Shown piece by piece: positions 1 through 10,813 of a stretch of DNA of 64,000 nucleotides. The DNA is taken from contig OX123200.2 in NCBI GenBank assembly GCA_944739405.2, positions 8,262,761 to 8,326,760 of the forward strand, given 5' to 3'. The position numbers and the translations under genes are program-made. The notes beneath the pieces were generated by a model. The model was not told where the DNA came from. It ran no database searches and saw only the letters and a program-made list of their open reading frames with translations. Origin of the DNA: Euclidia mi. Taxonomy: Eukaryota > Arthropoda > Insecta > Lepidoptera > Erebidae. The first letter of the stretch is position 1, and each line of letters opens with the position of its first letter.

Positions 1-72
1 TATCTCAGAGACGACGTCGACGATACGTGGTACGAATATTTCAACGGCTTGGGAGAAACGTTTTCTTTATAA
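1..72 (+). CDS. Probable 3' end of a host protein gene (partial)
   Basis: Frame 1 is open from the first base for 23 codons and stops at TAA (70-72). The peptide is rich in D, E, W, Y and F and ends ETFSL. Codon choice (gac, gtc, acg, tac, ttc, ggc) is GC-rich at third positions, unlike the AT-rich surroundings, which is why I read it as coding. The bases 'tctcag' at 3-8 could instead be a 3' splice site, making the exon shorter. I do not recognise the family. The stretch is too short for statistical proof. Confidence 0.5.
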   Translation, partial: YLRDDVDDTWYEYFNGLGETFSL

Positions 73-848
73 GGCTCATTGAGTTAAGGAAGGTGCCGAG
101 GTGATCTTGAGTGAATTTGTTACCTTAAACCATGTCCAGCCATTACTAGTATGCGATTAACAGTTTCAGTAGATAAAGACTTAGATAGATAGATTAATAA
201 TACCGTTTCCTACACGGATGGCATATAAAGTTAAGTGAATGGATCCATGCTCAAAACAGTAGGTACTGATCCTTCTAAAAAGTCTTTCTGTCCACCATTA
301 AAATGATTACGAAGACCGCCCAAAACACGGTTTTAAATAGGAAAGAAATAAGTGTGCTGGAGCCTCTGCCTTATCGTCATCTCATTTCTTCTGGTTTCAG
401 CCAAACTCTGGTATTCTGTTCGCCTACAGGTATTTCATCTATGCTTACTCGCTAACAAATTGTACTTTTGTCTACTCAAAAGTAATAATATATTCTACCA
501 CATAATATAAAAAAGTAGTAATTACAACCCAAGTATCTATTGTTTGAAAGCCAATACAACCAGAACACGTGATTGTTCATATTAAATCCACGAGCCTTTA
601 CAGGATCAGGATAAAAATCTGCCTTAATTGGACATGAGGCGTATTCTGATCACGTTTGTAACACATTTCTGCAGTAGACTACCGAAGGAATTGGCAATTA
701 AAAATACATTTATTTGAAACAACACGTGTTTTGGTTAAGCTTTTCAAATTACGCAGGTAACGTGGATTCCATATAAATGTACAAAAATCATAAAAAATAA
801 AAGATTAACAAAGGAATTAAACATACTAATGTTTTATTTTTATTCTTT
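73..848 (+). other. Possible 3' UTR, then unassigned AT-rich DNA
   Basis: Follows the candidate stop codon. Candidate poly(A) signals are ATTAAA at 581-586 and AATAAA at 795-800. No repeat family recognised. The 3' UTR reading depends on the upstream coding call. Confidence 0.3.
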
Positions 849-1010
849 AAATAAAGAGCCCAGAGCTACGCTCGCACATTTTTTTATTTAACCTTTTTTT
901 CTATCCCGTAGGAATTTCGACTGCACCTCAACAATCCTACGGAACATACATACATGATTTTCAGCTTATTGTGTTCAGTGTTAGTAACGGAAGAATTTTA
1001 TACACAGTGT
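849..1010 (-). mobile_element. Diverged Helitron-F copy
   Basis: Matches Helitron-F in order and spacing: 'gctacgctcgcacattttt', 'cccgtaggaatttc', a cytosine-rich middle, 'ggaacatacat', 'cagcttattgtg', then 'gtaacggaagaattttata'. It is much more diverged than the copies at 8331 and 61442, has lost about 40 bases, and its CTAG end is not recognisable. Confidence 0.55.
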
Positions 1011-1063
1011 TTTAAACCCATTGGTGCTAAATTGGCCCTAAGATTTGATAGAACTGTAATTCA

Positions 1064-1225
1064 CTAGCTTTTGCCCGCGACTTTGTCCGCTTGGGGATCA
1101 ATAATTGGGATAAAACTAACCGACATAGTAAAGACTAAAGCTAATGCGAAGTTAATCAATTTCTGTTACGCAATTTTTGCGTGAAAGAGTAACAAACAAC
1201 CACACATCGACGCAAACTATTATGT
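1064..1225 (-). mobile_element. Helitron-H fragment (CTAG end intact)
   Basis: On the plus strand it starts 'ctagcttttgcccgcgac', the reverse complement of a Helitron 3' end finishing in CTAG, with an A just outside. Inside lies 'gcgtgaaagagtaacaaac', typical of lepidopteran Helitrons of this kind. The other end is lost where a SINE-A body begins. Non-autonomous, no coding capacity. Confidence 0.6.
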
Positions 1226-1250
1226 TTATAACTTTATTTAAGTTATTTAA

Positions 1251-1455
1251 GTGTTAATTATCGCTTGCTTATCGGTGTAGGAAAACATCGTGAGGAGAAC
1301 TGCATGTCTGAGAGTTCTCCATGATGTTCTCAAAAGACATGTGAAGTCTGCCAACCCGCACTTGGCCAGCGTGGTGGACTATGGCCTTACCCTTCTCATA
1401 GTGAGAAGAGGCCGGTGCCCAGCAGTGGGACAGTATAAAGGGCTGATGATTATTA
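1251..1455 (+). repeat. SINE-A, 5' truncated
   Basis: Begins at 'gtgttaattatcgcttgc' and keeps the whole body (aaacatcgtgagg, gagagttctccat, agacatgtgaagtctgcc, ccagcgtggtgga) and tail (gcccagcagtgggacag, gggctgatgat). The tRNA-like head is missing, typical of incomplete reverse transcription or later deletion. A 78-codon ORF starting at 1290 lies in this SINE and is not a gene. Confidence 0.88.
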
Positions 1456-1521
1456 AAGTAGTTGGATTATCTTTCTTTTTAATTAATAGGCGAAAAACAA
1501 ACATAGGGATGATTGTTAGCG

Positions 1522-1772
1522 TTTGAGCCCATGGACCCAAACAACACCAGAGTGATCACAACCTGGTTGCTGTTGAAAAGGCATAGGATATGGAGCGGGA
1601 CGACAGGGAAGGAAAAGGAATGGGATGTCTGACACTCTCACTCACCGAACGAAACGAAACGCAACAGTGAAGGTACTGTTACTTTACGTCGATTTTCTGT
1701 GAGAGGGTAGTTCTTCCCCGGTCGAGCCGGCCCATTCATGCTGAAATCAGCAAGGCTCTACTACCTGTCGCT
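1522..1772 (+). repeat. Repeat-I, copy 1
   Basis: Matches 28467-28785 from 'cccatggacccaaacaac' through 'ctcactcaccgaacg', 'tactttacgtcgattttct', 'cttccccggtcgagccgg' and 'cagcaaggctctac'. It is a dispersed repeat common in Lepidoptera whose class I cannot settle. No terminal repeats or target duplication are obvious here. Confidence 0.65.
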
Positions 1773-1779
1773 CTGCCAA

Positions 1780-2566
1780 CATTACACATAACGAAGCTCT
1801 ACTGGACATTTCTATTCCTCCTACAATACTACTCCAGATTTACCAAGTTTACAGTTTATTACAGGTATTTTCCAAGCAATTTTCTATTTGCATCGAGAGT
1901 TATTGGTGAATTGTGACGTTGGCTTTAACGTTTTCCTTCGCTTTGTGCACTTAAACGTTTCTCAGAAGAGGTTTGAGGTTTTGAACGTTAAAGCAAGTCA
2001 AGTGTAAATTGGATCTGTGTTTAAACTTACTCCTATTGCCTAAGTTTAATGTTGTGACGGAGTTATCTTTTCTTGGCTTTAAATGTTTAAATTTTTTTTC
2101 TACATAGTCAGTCGTACCAAATATATGACAGGTGTGTTCTTAAAAGAAAAAATTTAATACTATTAAGAAACGCAATGTAATACACACTTCTGAATACGGT
2201 TTTCTACATACATGATCCATAGATTTAGAAATATAAAATATTCTCACTAAAATGTATGTTAAATAGATATCTAAATACTACTAACAAGTAACTACCTCAT
2301 AGTGTGACATTTTGAAGCTTCCTTCGATTGGTTATGCAATGTCACGTCATGGATTAGGCTAGATTTCCTAGATATTTGAGATATTTTGTATGGAGCTTAT
2401 GTCAAATATGTATTTCTAGTGGCCTAAGTTTTGAATTCAGTCGTTACTGGACGTCATACTTTCACAAGGGTGAGCTTTAAGGACAAGGATAGATAGGATA
2501 ATGATTAATATATTGTACGATCACTTTAGTTTAAGGTTCTTGAGGATGTGTCTAAAAAGTATTGTT
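1780..2566. other. Unassigned AT-rich DNA
   Basis: No repeat, RNA gene or coding signal recognised. Confidence 0.4.
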
Positions 2567-2580
2567 AGTTTACACCAAAC

Positions 2581-2895
2581 AGGCAGCGATAGCCTAGTGG
2601 AGATACCAACGGACTGCCATGCAGAGGGTATCGGGTTCGAATCCACGGCACGCACTTTTCGGAGTTATGTGCGTATTGAATTGTTAATTATCGCCTGTCC
2701 CGTGCCTCGGAGAGCACGTTAAGCCGTCGGTCCCGGCTGTCATGAAGATCTTTGACAGTCGTTATAGGGCGTCAGTACCTCTAAAATAAACTGACACTAG
2801 TCTAAACCATGGAATATCGCTATCCCTTCGGTTTACGGAGGTCAGACTAGTAAGCGGACCCCAGTTGAAACTGGGATAACGCTAAGAGGATGATG
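2581..2895 (+). mobile_element. SINE-B, full length with 14-bp target-site duplication
   Basis: Flanked by perfect direct repeats agtttacaccaaac at 2567-2580 and 2896-2909. The head carries a textbook pol III A box (tagcctagtgg, 2590-2600) and B box (ggttcgaatcc, 2634-2644). The head is shared with SINE-A as far as 'ttgttaattatcgc'; after that the body differs ('gagagcacgttaagccgtcg', 'cggaggtcagac', 'cagttgaaactggg') and ends in 'gaggatgatg'. This is the best-preserved SINE-B in the window and defines the family's ends. Non-autonomous; a LINE must supply reverse transcriptase. Confidence 0.92.
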
Positions 2896-2986
2896 AGTTT
2901 ACACCAAACGTGTAACCCGGTACCGAACACCAAACGTAAATGGTCTCGGGATGATTTTGAGCAACGTAAAAACGTCGCAAACGTCT

Positions 2987-3119
2987 ATGGCCTCCCTCAC
3001 ATTGGTCATGAGCGTTCCTGGAGCGCACGCTCGGCATGCGTCCGGCGTTCACTTTGTACTACAGAACGCACGCTAGGCGTACGCTCCAAGAACGCTCACT
3101 CCCAATGTGAGGTCGACCT
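2987..3119. mobile_element. Foldback MITE of about 130 bp
   Basis: The two halves are long imperfect inverted repeats. The left arm contains 'cctccctcacattgg' and 'gagcgttcctggagcg'; the right arm reverse-complements to 'cgacctcacattggg' and 'gagcgttcttggagcg'. The element is GC-rich against an AT-rich background. It lies 90 bp after the SINE-B target duplication. Exact ends and duplication are uncertain (tat on the left, taa on the right), so the superfamily is open. Confidence 0.7.
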
Positions 3120-4898
3120 AACAGTAAATAAATAATTTTGATTAAACAATCAAGCTTAATGTCCAAACGGAATGTTGTGTGTAATTAATCAAAGTTAGTG
3201 GGTTAAGTTAGAGGTAAACAATTAGGTATACAATTAATGTAAATAATAGGTATATGTTGAGTCGACCATTTATCCCTAAGGTGAGAAGCATAGGTAGCTG
3301 TGATGATTTTACTTTGCCCAGCTTAAGTATAAGTCACTATCAAAAATAGTTTACTCCAACCCAAAGACTGACTGATAAAGAGAAATGAGATAGGTTATGC
3401 AACACATTTTTGATGATTAGATGATGATTTATAGCCAAGAATATAAGGATATTCAGTGAGCGAAACGTGTAAGTTTAGATATATCTAGTTATCGTTGTCA
3501 TTCTACAACAATAGTACTAAACCATTCGTACTGAACACCTAGAAAAATCCGACTACAATAAAATTATAAATATTTACATGATGAGAACCGCTACATAAAT
3601 GATATTTGTATTAGAAAAACGAAAATTTGGAAGCATTTAATTGGAAAACGGTGACAATATAGTCAAATTATAAGTTCCCAAAGTGTCACAAATAATAAAA
3701 TAAAAAAAAACTATTTTAATATTTTCTTCCATTTTAATATAGCAATATTTCCCGCTGACAAAGGTAAGGCGAGGTAAATCTGGGGCCTTTTGTTACTCAG
3801 TTTTATCTCGTGTTTGCTTAGGCCTGCGGATTCATTACAACAATATCTCTTTTGGGCGCTCGCTAATGTAATACTCGACACCACTGCAGCGGTTAAAATA
3901 TCCTTATAAGAAAAGGTTTTAGGCAAATAATGAAGAGAAAGTAATATGACATTTTACGTACGAATCCACTTATTCTGCCGGCGTAGTGGCCCGAAGTGGG
4001 TATGGCCTTAGATATAAAGGAATGCTTAGGTCCTACTCGGGAACCCAGGCTTACTTCTACACTCTCTGTCTACCACAATCACATTTATGACTAACTTACG
4101 GGTCGGTCGGAGCTCGAAAATAACCTCCTTGATAATAAGATCGTCACCCGAGGCCCTAGCGCTAGTGCCTAGTACGCACTATTGTACGTCAAGATCGGTC
4201 TGTTAAGAACTTTATGCAGTTTTGTTCAGTAAACAATATTGCACGCTACTTACAAATTAAACTTGATCTGATACGCTACAATAGATAAAAATCTAATGTA
4301 TACAAATTTTTACATTACACGCAATATTCAAAGATCGCTACATCTCGTACAGAATAAACATGTCTGCTTATGCCTCATTGATAGACGTGACGATATGTAT
4401 AATTTAATATGCAGTTATATTATCCCTCGAAGGATCAGTTTCCACGAAACTTTGTCCGATATTAAAGGTTTACGAGTAAAGTTGGTGAAGTAATAATAAA
4501 TTCATTGCTGCCTCGTTCATGTACAAATACCATTTTCTATAACTTAGTTTTACGATGGTTTATCGCGAATAGGTGAGGTGAGACTTACCGGAAATCCGAG
4601 TAGGATTTTGTTTTTTTGGCGATGATTTCATAAAAAATATTCTTATTCTGTTCCTGATAATCACTTAATAAATTTAGGAATAGAGTATTGCAATCAGTTA
4701 ATTTGATCGAGGATGAAGAATATAATGCAATGAATTAAAAGAGGCTCGAATACAGGTGAAAGTTGGAAGCAAGAATTGATTAATTAATAGATTTTAATAA
4801 TAAATTGAACAGCAATGCCTCAGTGATGAATTCGATGAATTCGGATTTTTTGTGCACATCCTGACTCTTTCCTCGTACTGACAGCAAATTGAAATTGC
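3120..4898. other. Unassigned DNA
   Basis: No element recognised. The part at 3960-4190 is more GC-rich than its surroundings but matched nothing I know. Confidence 0.35.
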
Positions 4899-4949
4899 CT
4901 CATACTTTCCTTTTCGGAAGCAATTTGCTTCCGAAAAGGAAAGTATGAG
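4899..4949. repeat. Perfect 25-bp inverted repeat with 1-nt spacer
   Basis: Arms 4899-4923 and 4925-4949 are exact reverse complements around one T, a near-perfect 51-bp palindrome (core 'ttttcggaagcaa'). There is no matching element on either side, so it looks like a local fold-back duplication and not a transposon end. Confidence 0.9.
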
Positions 4950-6285
4950 ACAAATGATGTTTGTCTCGTATTTCAATTCGAGTTTGTAGAGGCGCCAAAT
5001 ATAACGCGTTTTCCTTGGCGATTCAATCGACGTTCTTTGTACCTAATAATGGCTTGAATACCCTCACATATTCGAGAGAACATATGTGTACAAGGATAGA
5101 CTAGGGGCCGATGGGTTCTGTAAAAAGGGTGGTTGTTAAGAAGACATTGAATAATAGAACTAGATCTGTAGGCCTATTGTTGATGATGGTTTTAAGTCTC
5201 GCTGTAGTAGCCCAGTTGCAGGGAATTTGAAGCTCGATTAAGGGTACTCAGTGACTACGACTTCTGTAAAGAAATCGAAACGTCTGATAGTAAGAAATAT
5301 TGTAGTTTCTAGATCATTCGGTTTAAATGTAATCTCAGTCAAATCAATATATCGCAATTAAATGCATAAACTGTAGTTTAATTTCAATCGGTTAAGTGGG
5401 ATTGTGGGACTCCATTAGAGGTGTTCGGGCCTACTCAATAAACAGCCGGCCCTGTTAGTGGCCTGGTTGTTACTCTACTGACCTACAAACGGGACGAAAC
5501 TACGTTTACGATTATGAAAAATACCAGAAAGTATTGATTTTTAATAGAACAGTCCCGGGCCTATTATTGTCCCATCACCACAAAATGCACTCTCCTCTCA
5601 AACTTTATCTTTTACTAAACCATTCTTATTTTCTTTTCATTCCCCATATACTCGTAGTCAAATTCATATTAAACACATTCTCGTAACATTTTATTTTACA
5701 CGAAAGCGAGTGCTTCCGTAAACTATGTGTCGTAAAAGAGCCCACAATATTTTAATTTACTGTTGGAAGGTAGACATTTTTGTTACAACCAAGGCTTGAG
5801 AGTCTCCTAGAGACCAAACGCGCAAAATAACGTCTCCACAGCTTTTTGTTACCGCCAAATCCATTTCATAATTAGGGAGTAAGCTGTTTTACCCTTAGGC
5901 TTTCTTTGATCATCTGCGCATACTTGACTTGCTTACTTATTTGAATGTACTACAGATTTATTGCTTTATAGATATGACAAATAAAAAAATAATTATATAT
6001 ATAAAAAAACATGAGGAAGAAGGAGAGTAAAGTTGGATAATTGAGTGTAAATGACTCACGAAAATTTTCAAATTAAAGTATCCGAAATGTCCGCGTCCTT
6101 CAGTGAGAATACGTTTTACAATGCCTTGTGCATACAGGAGTGGTATAGATTTTCATCAGTAAGAATGAATATTAAATTATGTACCATAGATAATATGGAA
6201 CATAATTTAATATGTGGTGTGGGAAACGAATACTTCAAAAGGGGAGATATGCTCTGTTTTGCTCCTTGTATCGCGGAGAACTATA
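4950..6285. other. Unassigned AT-rich DNA
   Basis: No repeat or gene recognised. The 149-codon ORF starting at 6051 begins here but ends inside MITE-J and is treated as chance. Confidence 0.35.
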
Positions 6286-6318
6286 CAAAATCTCGAAAAT
6301 GGACACTTCGAGATTTTG
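6286..6318. repeat. 12-bp perfect hairpin
   Basis: Arms caaaatctcgaa (6286-6297) and ttcgagattttg (6307-6318) with a 9-nt loop. No T-run follows and no function is implied. Confidence 0.75.
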
Positions 6319-6370
6319 TTACCTTGTGGGGATCGACCTACTGTAGTAGGTTTTGTGTAGTCAAAGAACT

Positions 6371-6633
6371 CAGATTTTTACATAGAGGCGCATTTCTTAT
6401 GGGCGCTCTGAAGTCAAACTTTCTGGGACCCAAATTGCCGCTTAGCGGCGTGGCAGTCGTTCCCTTAGTTAAAGAGCGAGAAATAGACGGCGTATCTTAA
6501 CTACGGAGAGCAAGAGAGACGGAGAACGACGCCAGGGCCGTCAACGGCGCCAACTACGAACTAAACTGGAGCCAGACCCCATTTGAAATCGGCACATGAA
6601 ATCCTTAAGAACTGCGGTTCTATGTATAAATCT
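6371..6633 (+). mobile_element. MITE-J, copy 1
   Basis: Terminal inverted repeats: left 'cagatttttacatagaggcg', right (reverse complement) starting 'agatttatacatagaaccgc'. The copy at 14430-14709 is the same element in the opposite orientation; the two share 'cttatgggcgctctgaag', 'gcaagagagacgg', 'ggcgccaactacgaactaaa' and 'ggcacatgaaatcc'. It is about 263 bp with no coding capacity, so it would depend on a transposase supplied elsewhere. The target duplication is not clear. Confidence 0.75.
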
Positions 6634-8330
6634 ATATTCATTGGTGTAGTGTTAAACAGCTAGTGTGAAATTGCTTTGATTTGTAGAGCTTTTCGGCTAG
6701 CTGCCATTAATAATGGAATGGCATAGGCCGAATACTTGTTTGCAAAACAGATAATAAACCGAGTTATGTGTAACGGAAGCCAAAATGTGTTAGCAACCAG
6801 CACGAAAACGTATTGAAACTCGCAAACATTAAAAAAAGAACAAAGGAATAAACTATTACTGTAATGTTTTTCTACATTCACACCAGACATCAGTGCGTGT
6901 GTTTTTAATCGAAAACGTCCCATTCGCCACAGACTAAACATGCAACGAAAGATAAAAATAATCAATTTAGCATCGGTAAACCTCTATTATTAAGAAATAT
7001 GACAGCAGATTTTGTAACCTATTTGTCTGGCTTTGATTGCCATCAGAAATAGATTTGGGACTTCGTGTTGCGTCATTACTCATTAGATATTGAATGAAAT
7101 GTTGTTAAGAAAATACGACTGTTTATGTTTTCTTAAACTGCTATTGGAGATTTTTTGACGGAGATAACTAGATAACAAGATGGCGACTGAATAGACTGGC
7201 GTAGTGATTTAAGCGCTTGTTAAAATTCAAATCAAACGAGAGTGAGATTACCGCAATCAACGAACAAAACAAAGTCTTAAGCTGTAAAATATTAGTATAA
7301 GTTCCTGTATGTATAAATACCTGTATGTTTTCGTAACCTGGCCGCGGCTTTAAAATCGATGGCACTAAGCTTACAATGCTTTTCATTTCCGCAACTATTT
7401 CCGCTGAATATGCGAGTGTCTGTCAGATATTGAAGTTTGAGGCGGATGCCAGATAGATAACTGCACTGTGGAACAGATGCATGGCAATGTCTGATATTTG
7501 GACGAAACTCTTACACTAGACCCTGTAGAGTCGATAAAAATATGACTTAAGCAATATACAAAATTATTCGACGATAAAAAAAATCCGACAATTCGACCTT
7601 TTTGCGACATAGGTACATTTACATTAAATTAGTTAATTTTACTCTATGAAGACCGATTGAATAATTTTGAATGATGTATAAAAAAGCAGAAGTTTAAAAT
7701 CGATTATAACTTAAGCATTTAAAAAAAGCCAAATTATGATAAGTTGAAATTCGAAGCAGCCTTAAGTTTTCATATCTTGTACATTTTACCTTTAAACCAC
7801 TTGTACTACTTCTACCAGAACAAACGTCCATAAATCACGTAATATTAAATTTATAAGTACAACTCAGCTGCATCATAACTCTTGCAAAAGTCCTTCAATT
7901 CGACGACAAACAATAAAATGGCCAAGGAAAATCTTCAATAAAATCCGCTACACTCATCTTCGCTACAATACAACCTTACCCTAAGGAGTAGATCTTGAGA
8001 TTTTCTTTGAAAATGCCAAGAGAGACATCTATACAGGTAGCCTTTTATTTCGCACTGCGTCTGCAAGTTCCTTAGATTGTTTTTTTCTCAACAGCTTACT
8101 CTAAACTGATCTAGTTAGTATTCATTTCTTCTGAGGTTTTTCTTTGGAAAGTGCTTCTGCGATCTTGAATATCTAGCTGAATATCTACTTTACATAGCTA
8201 TGCAGTGGCTGCAGATCTCTATCAATAATTGTAACAGCAGTTAATGATTTATCATTTACGATAATAATATTTAATTATGGTAATAACAAGATAGTTTCGA
8301 CACGATGTATGGCGCCATTTTCATAACAAA
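6634..8330. other. Unassigned AT-rich DNA
   Basis: No element recognised. Small ORFs of 71-101 codons on the minus strand have no motif and no coding-like composition. Confidence 0.35.
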
Positions 8331-8536
8331 CTAGAGGACGCCAGCAGCTACGCCTGCATTTTTTTGAATTTACCCGTTTTGGCCGATCCCGTGGGAATTT
8401 TGGGAAATCCCTTCTTAGTGCACCCCTACGGTCCCCAAGGAACATACATGCCAAATTTCAACTTCTTGCTCCCAACAGTTTCGGCTGTAGCGTGTCTTTC
8501 AGTCAGTCAGTAACGCAAGGATTTTATATATTAAGA
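8331..8536 (-). mobile_element. Helitron-F, full length
   Basis: Read on the minus strand it runs from TC (next to 'ttaatatat') to CTAG (8331-8334 on the plus strand), inserted between A (8330) and T (8537), the A|T target of Helitrons. Internal signatures are 'cagtcagtcagtaacgcaag', 'cccaaggaacatacatg' and 'cgatcccgtgggaatttt'. About 206 bp, non-autonomous. Nearly identical in structure to 61442-61647. Confidence 0.85.
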
Positions 8537-8639
8537 TATCGTGGCTCTCGAATATGCTTTGTAACATATATAGGTTGACTATATTATGGCATGTGTCACG
8601 AATATAGCTGGCTGACTAGCCTGTTGATTTTGTGGCGAA

Positions 8640-8815
8640 TTACCATAACTGCTAAGGAGGTTGTTGGTTCGATTCCCATCCAAAATAAATCATTATGTGT
8701 TGAGCTTGTTAACTTATCTATATTATGTATGTGTTTAAAAATAATTACGTGCCGTCAAGGTTTGTACCTCTTATGTTTTAGTTTGGGATCAATGTGTAAA
8801 CTTTCGTAGATTAGC
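8640..8815 (+). repeat. SINE-K-like element, diverged
   Basis: Contains a B box (ggttcgattcc, near 8667) and a downstream 'tttagtttgggatcaatgtg' resembling the SINE-K end 'cttagtttgggactagat'. The A box region is degraded. No target duplication seen. Confidence 0.5.
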
Positions 8816-9766
8816 ACCACAAGAACACGAATTATTTACTGAACTGTTATGTATACATATATATTTATGTTTTTGAAAAATAAATAAAACAACTTCAAAT
8901 TTTTACTAAATTGTCGTTGATTTTTTGCAAATTTGTAATCACGGGCAAATGTTACGTGGACGTGAAATATAGAAAAAAGGCAAGAAGCTTCAAAGGCTTG
9001 CGAAAGAACTTTATATTGTAAACGGTTAGTAAGAATCTCTGTGCAAGAATGATATTATATTTTTTAATAGCTTTAGTTAATAGAATAAAATTGGGTATTA
9101 TTATAAAGAGGGTATTAAGACGTCAGACGTTTCATAAAATAAAAGAAAAATAATTCATTTAAAATTATAATATAACTATACACAGTAACATTTTACAAAG
9201 CATAGACTTCGTAACTAAAATTTAAACGAATATAAAAACAGCCTAAGCCTCTCTAACTTTGTCACATTTTAACGAAGCTTGTTAAACGGTTAACTTTTCA
9301 GAGTTTTCGAAGGAGTTTTAAATTTATTAATTTGACATACGCCTATTACATGACATTTGTAACAGAGGTTTAAAAAAGGAATTTTTAGATTTGACCCGTA
9401 TCACTTGGCCGTTGGAAATGTCATCGCCAATTGTGGAGTTCGAAATTAATTTTATGTTTTTATTCGTTTTCATGTGCTTCGGTTATTCCGTATTTTTTTT
9501 TGCTTTTTTTTATAACTACGTTATCGCGTCAGCATGAGTGCTTTTAAAGAACAAAGGGAGAGCGGTGGATTTATTTGGATTCATTGGAAAAAATGTCATG
9601 AATCTAATATTTAATAGTTAGTATTAGAATGACGAGAGTAAATAGTTAAATAATAGATAATAGTCATAGATAAATAAAACACGTAAAAAATATTACCTTT
9701 TGATTTCACGAAGTCGGTTGAGAAATCATCAGGTGTTTAGGCAAGTAAAAGCCGCTTTTTTATTGA
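8816..9766. other. Unassigned AT-rich DNA
   Basis: No gene or repeat recognised. Confidence 0.4.
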
Positions 9767-9783
9767 GATTATATACTTTGCAT

Positions 9784-10091
9784 TAATCAGCGATAGCCGA
9801 GTGGTGAGAGCGACAGACTGCTACGCAGAGGGTCTCGGGTTCGAATCCACTGCACGCACCAGTAACTTTTCGAAGTTAAGTGCGTATTAAATTGTTAATT
9901 ATCGCTTGCTTATCGGTGAAGGAAAACATCGTGAGGAAACCTGCATGTCTGAGAGTTCTCCATGTTGTTCTCGAAAGACATGTGAAGTCTGCCAACCCGC
10001 ACTTGGCCAGCGTGGTGGACTATGGCCTTACCCTTCTCATAGTGAGAAGAGGCCAGTACCCAGCAGTAGGACAGTGTAAAGGGCTGATGAT
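9784..10091 (+). mobile_element. SINE-A, full length with 17-bp target-site duplication
   Basis: Flanked by gattatatactttgcat at 9767-9783 and 10092-10108. Head has A box tagccgagtgg and B box ggttcgaatcc; the body and tail are complete and end 'gggctgatgat'. This copy defines SINE-A. ORFs of 94 (plus) and 80 (minus) codons here are SINE sequence, not genes. Confidence 0.93.
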
Positions 10092-10382
10092 GATTATATA
10101 CTTTGCATGCTTTGCAAGGCATTTTCTTGGCATTAACCAAGAGACGCTTCAACTAGTGCGATGATTATCTGTAATATAAATAATAAAAAAATTTAAACAG
10201 TAAAAGAAAACAGCAGCTTTTTTATTTTATGGATTATTTGAGCTTCTTTTTCTTCTTTTAGTAAATTTTAGCCTTATGAGTGCAATGATATTTCTATCTG
10301 ACACTTCTATTTGTATAATGTCATTGTACATGGGCATATCAATATGTGTATACGGAACCACTAACAGTAATTGATATTGTAA

Positions 10383-10810
10383 CGGCCGGTCCCAATATTT
10401 GATCTGCCATAGATTTAGCTACTAGACGTATATTTGACGTATGTACGTCACGTACGCTTCATACAAAATAATTATATCAAATGTGTAGGTATCAGATTGC
10501 CTCGTTGGTCTCGCGGCATAAATGTGCGCGTGGGACTGGGAGGTCTCGGGTTCGATCCCCGCATCGGGCAAAGTGTTATTGGGATTTTTCCGTTAGGAAA
10601 TTCTCAGTAGCAGCACGGAGTCTGGCAATGTGCCCGGTACGGCAATAGGCTCGCCCCCTATTACGTGGGACTAAAAAAGATCTAGCGAAAAGTGGGTGTA
10701 GCAATATACCTCTGCCTACCTCTTCGGGGATATAGGCGTGAGTATATGTAATGTATGTAGATATCTCTAGTAGCCAAATCCACGGATAGATCAAATATTG
10801 GGCTTGGCCG
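10383..10810. mobile_element. Harbinger-like MITE interrupted by SINE-D
   Basis: Left end 'cggccggtcccaatatttga'; the right end reverse-complements to 'cggccaagcccaatatttga'. The inverted similarity extends about 48 bp inward ('agatttagctactagacg' against 'ggatttggctactagaga'). Flanks are TAA on both sides (10380-10382 and 10811-10813), the TWA duplication typical of PIF/Harbinger. Without the SINE inside, the element would be about 160 bp. Confidence 0.75.
10494..10755 (+). mobile_element. SINE-D nested in a MITE
   Basis: Near-perfect 10-bp flanks tgtaggtatc (10484-10493) and tgtagatatc (10756-10765). Contains the tRNA-like head 'ggtctcgcggcataaatg', B box region 'gggttcgatcccc', body 'cagtagcagcacggagtctg', 'cggcaataggctcgcc', and tail 'cctctgcctacctcttcggg' with 'ggcgtgagt'. 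The reverse strand carries a 72-codon ORF which is SINE. Confidence 0.88.
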
Positions 10811-10813
10811 TAA

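Noticed and set aside
6051..6500. 149-codon ORF, the longest in the window
   Set aside because: Its last 43 codons lie in MITE-J, the rest has AT-rich codons and no motif, and no splice or promoter signals frame it.
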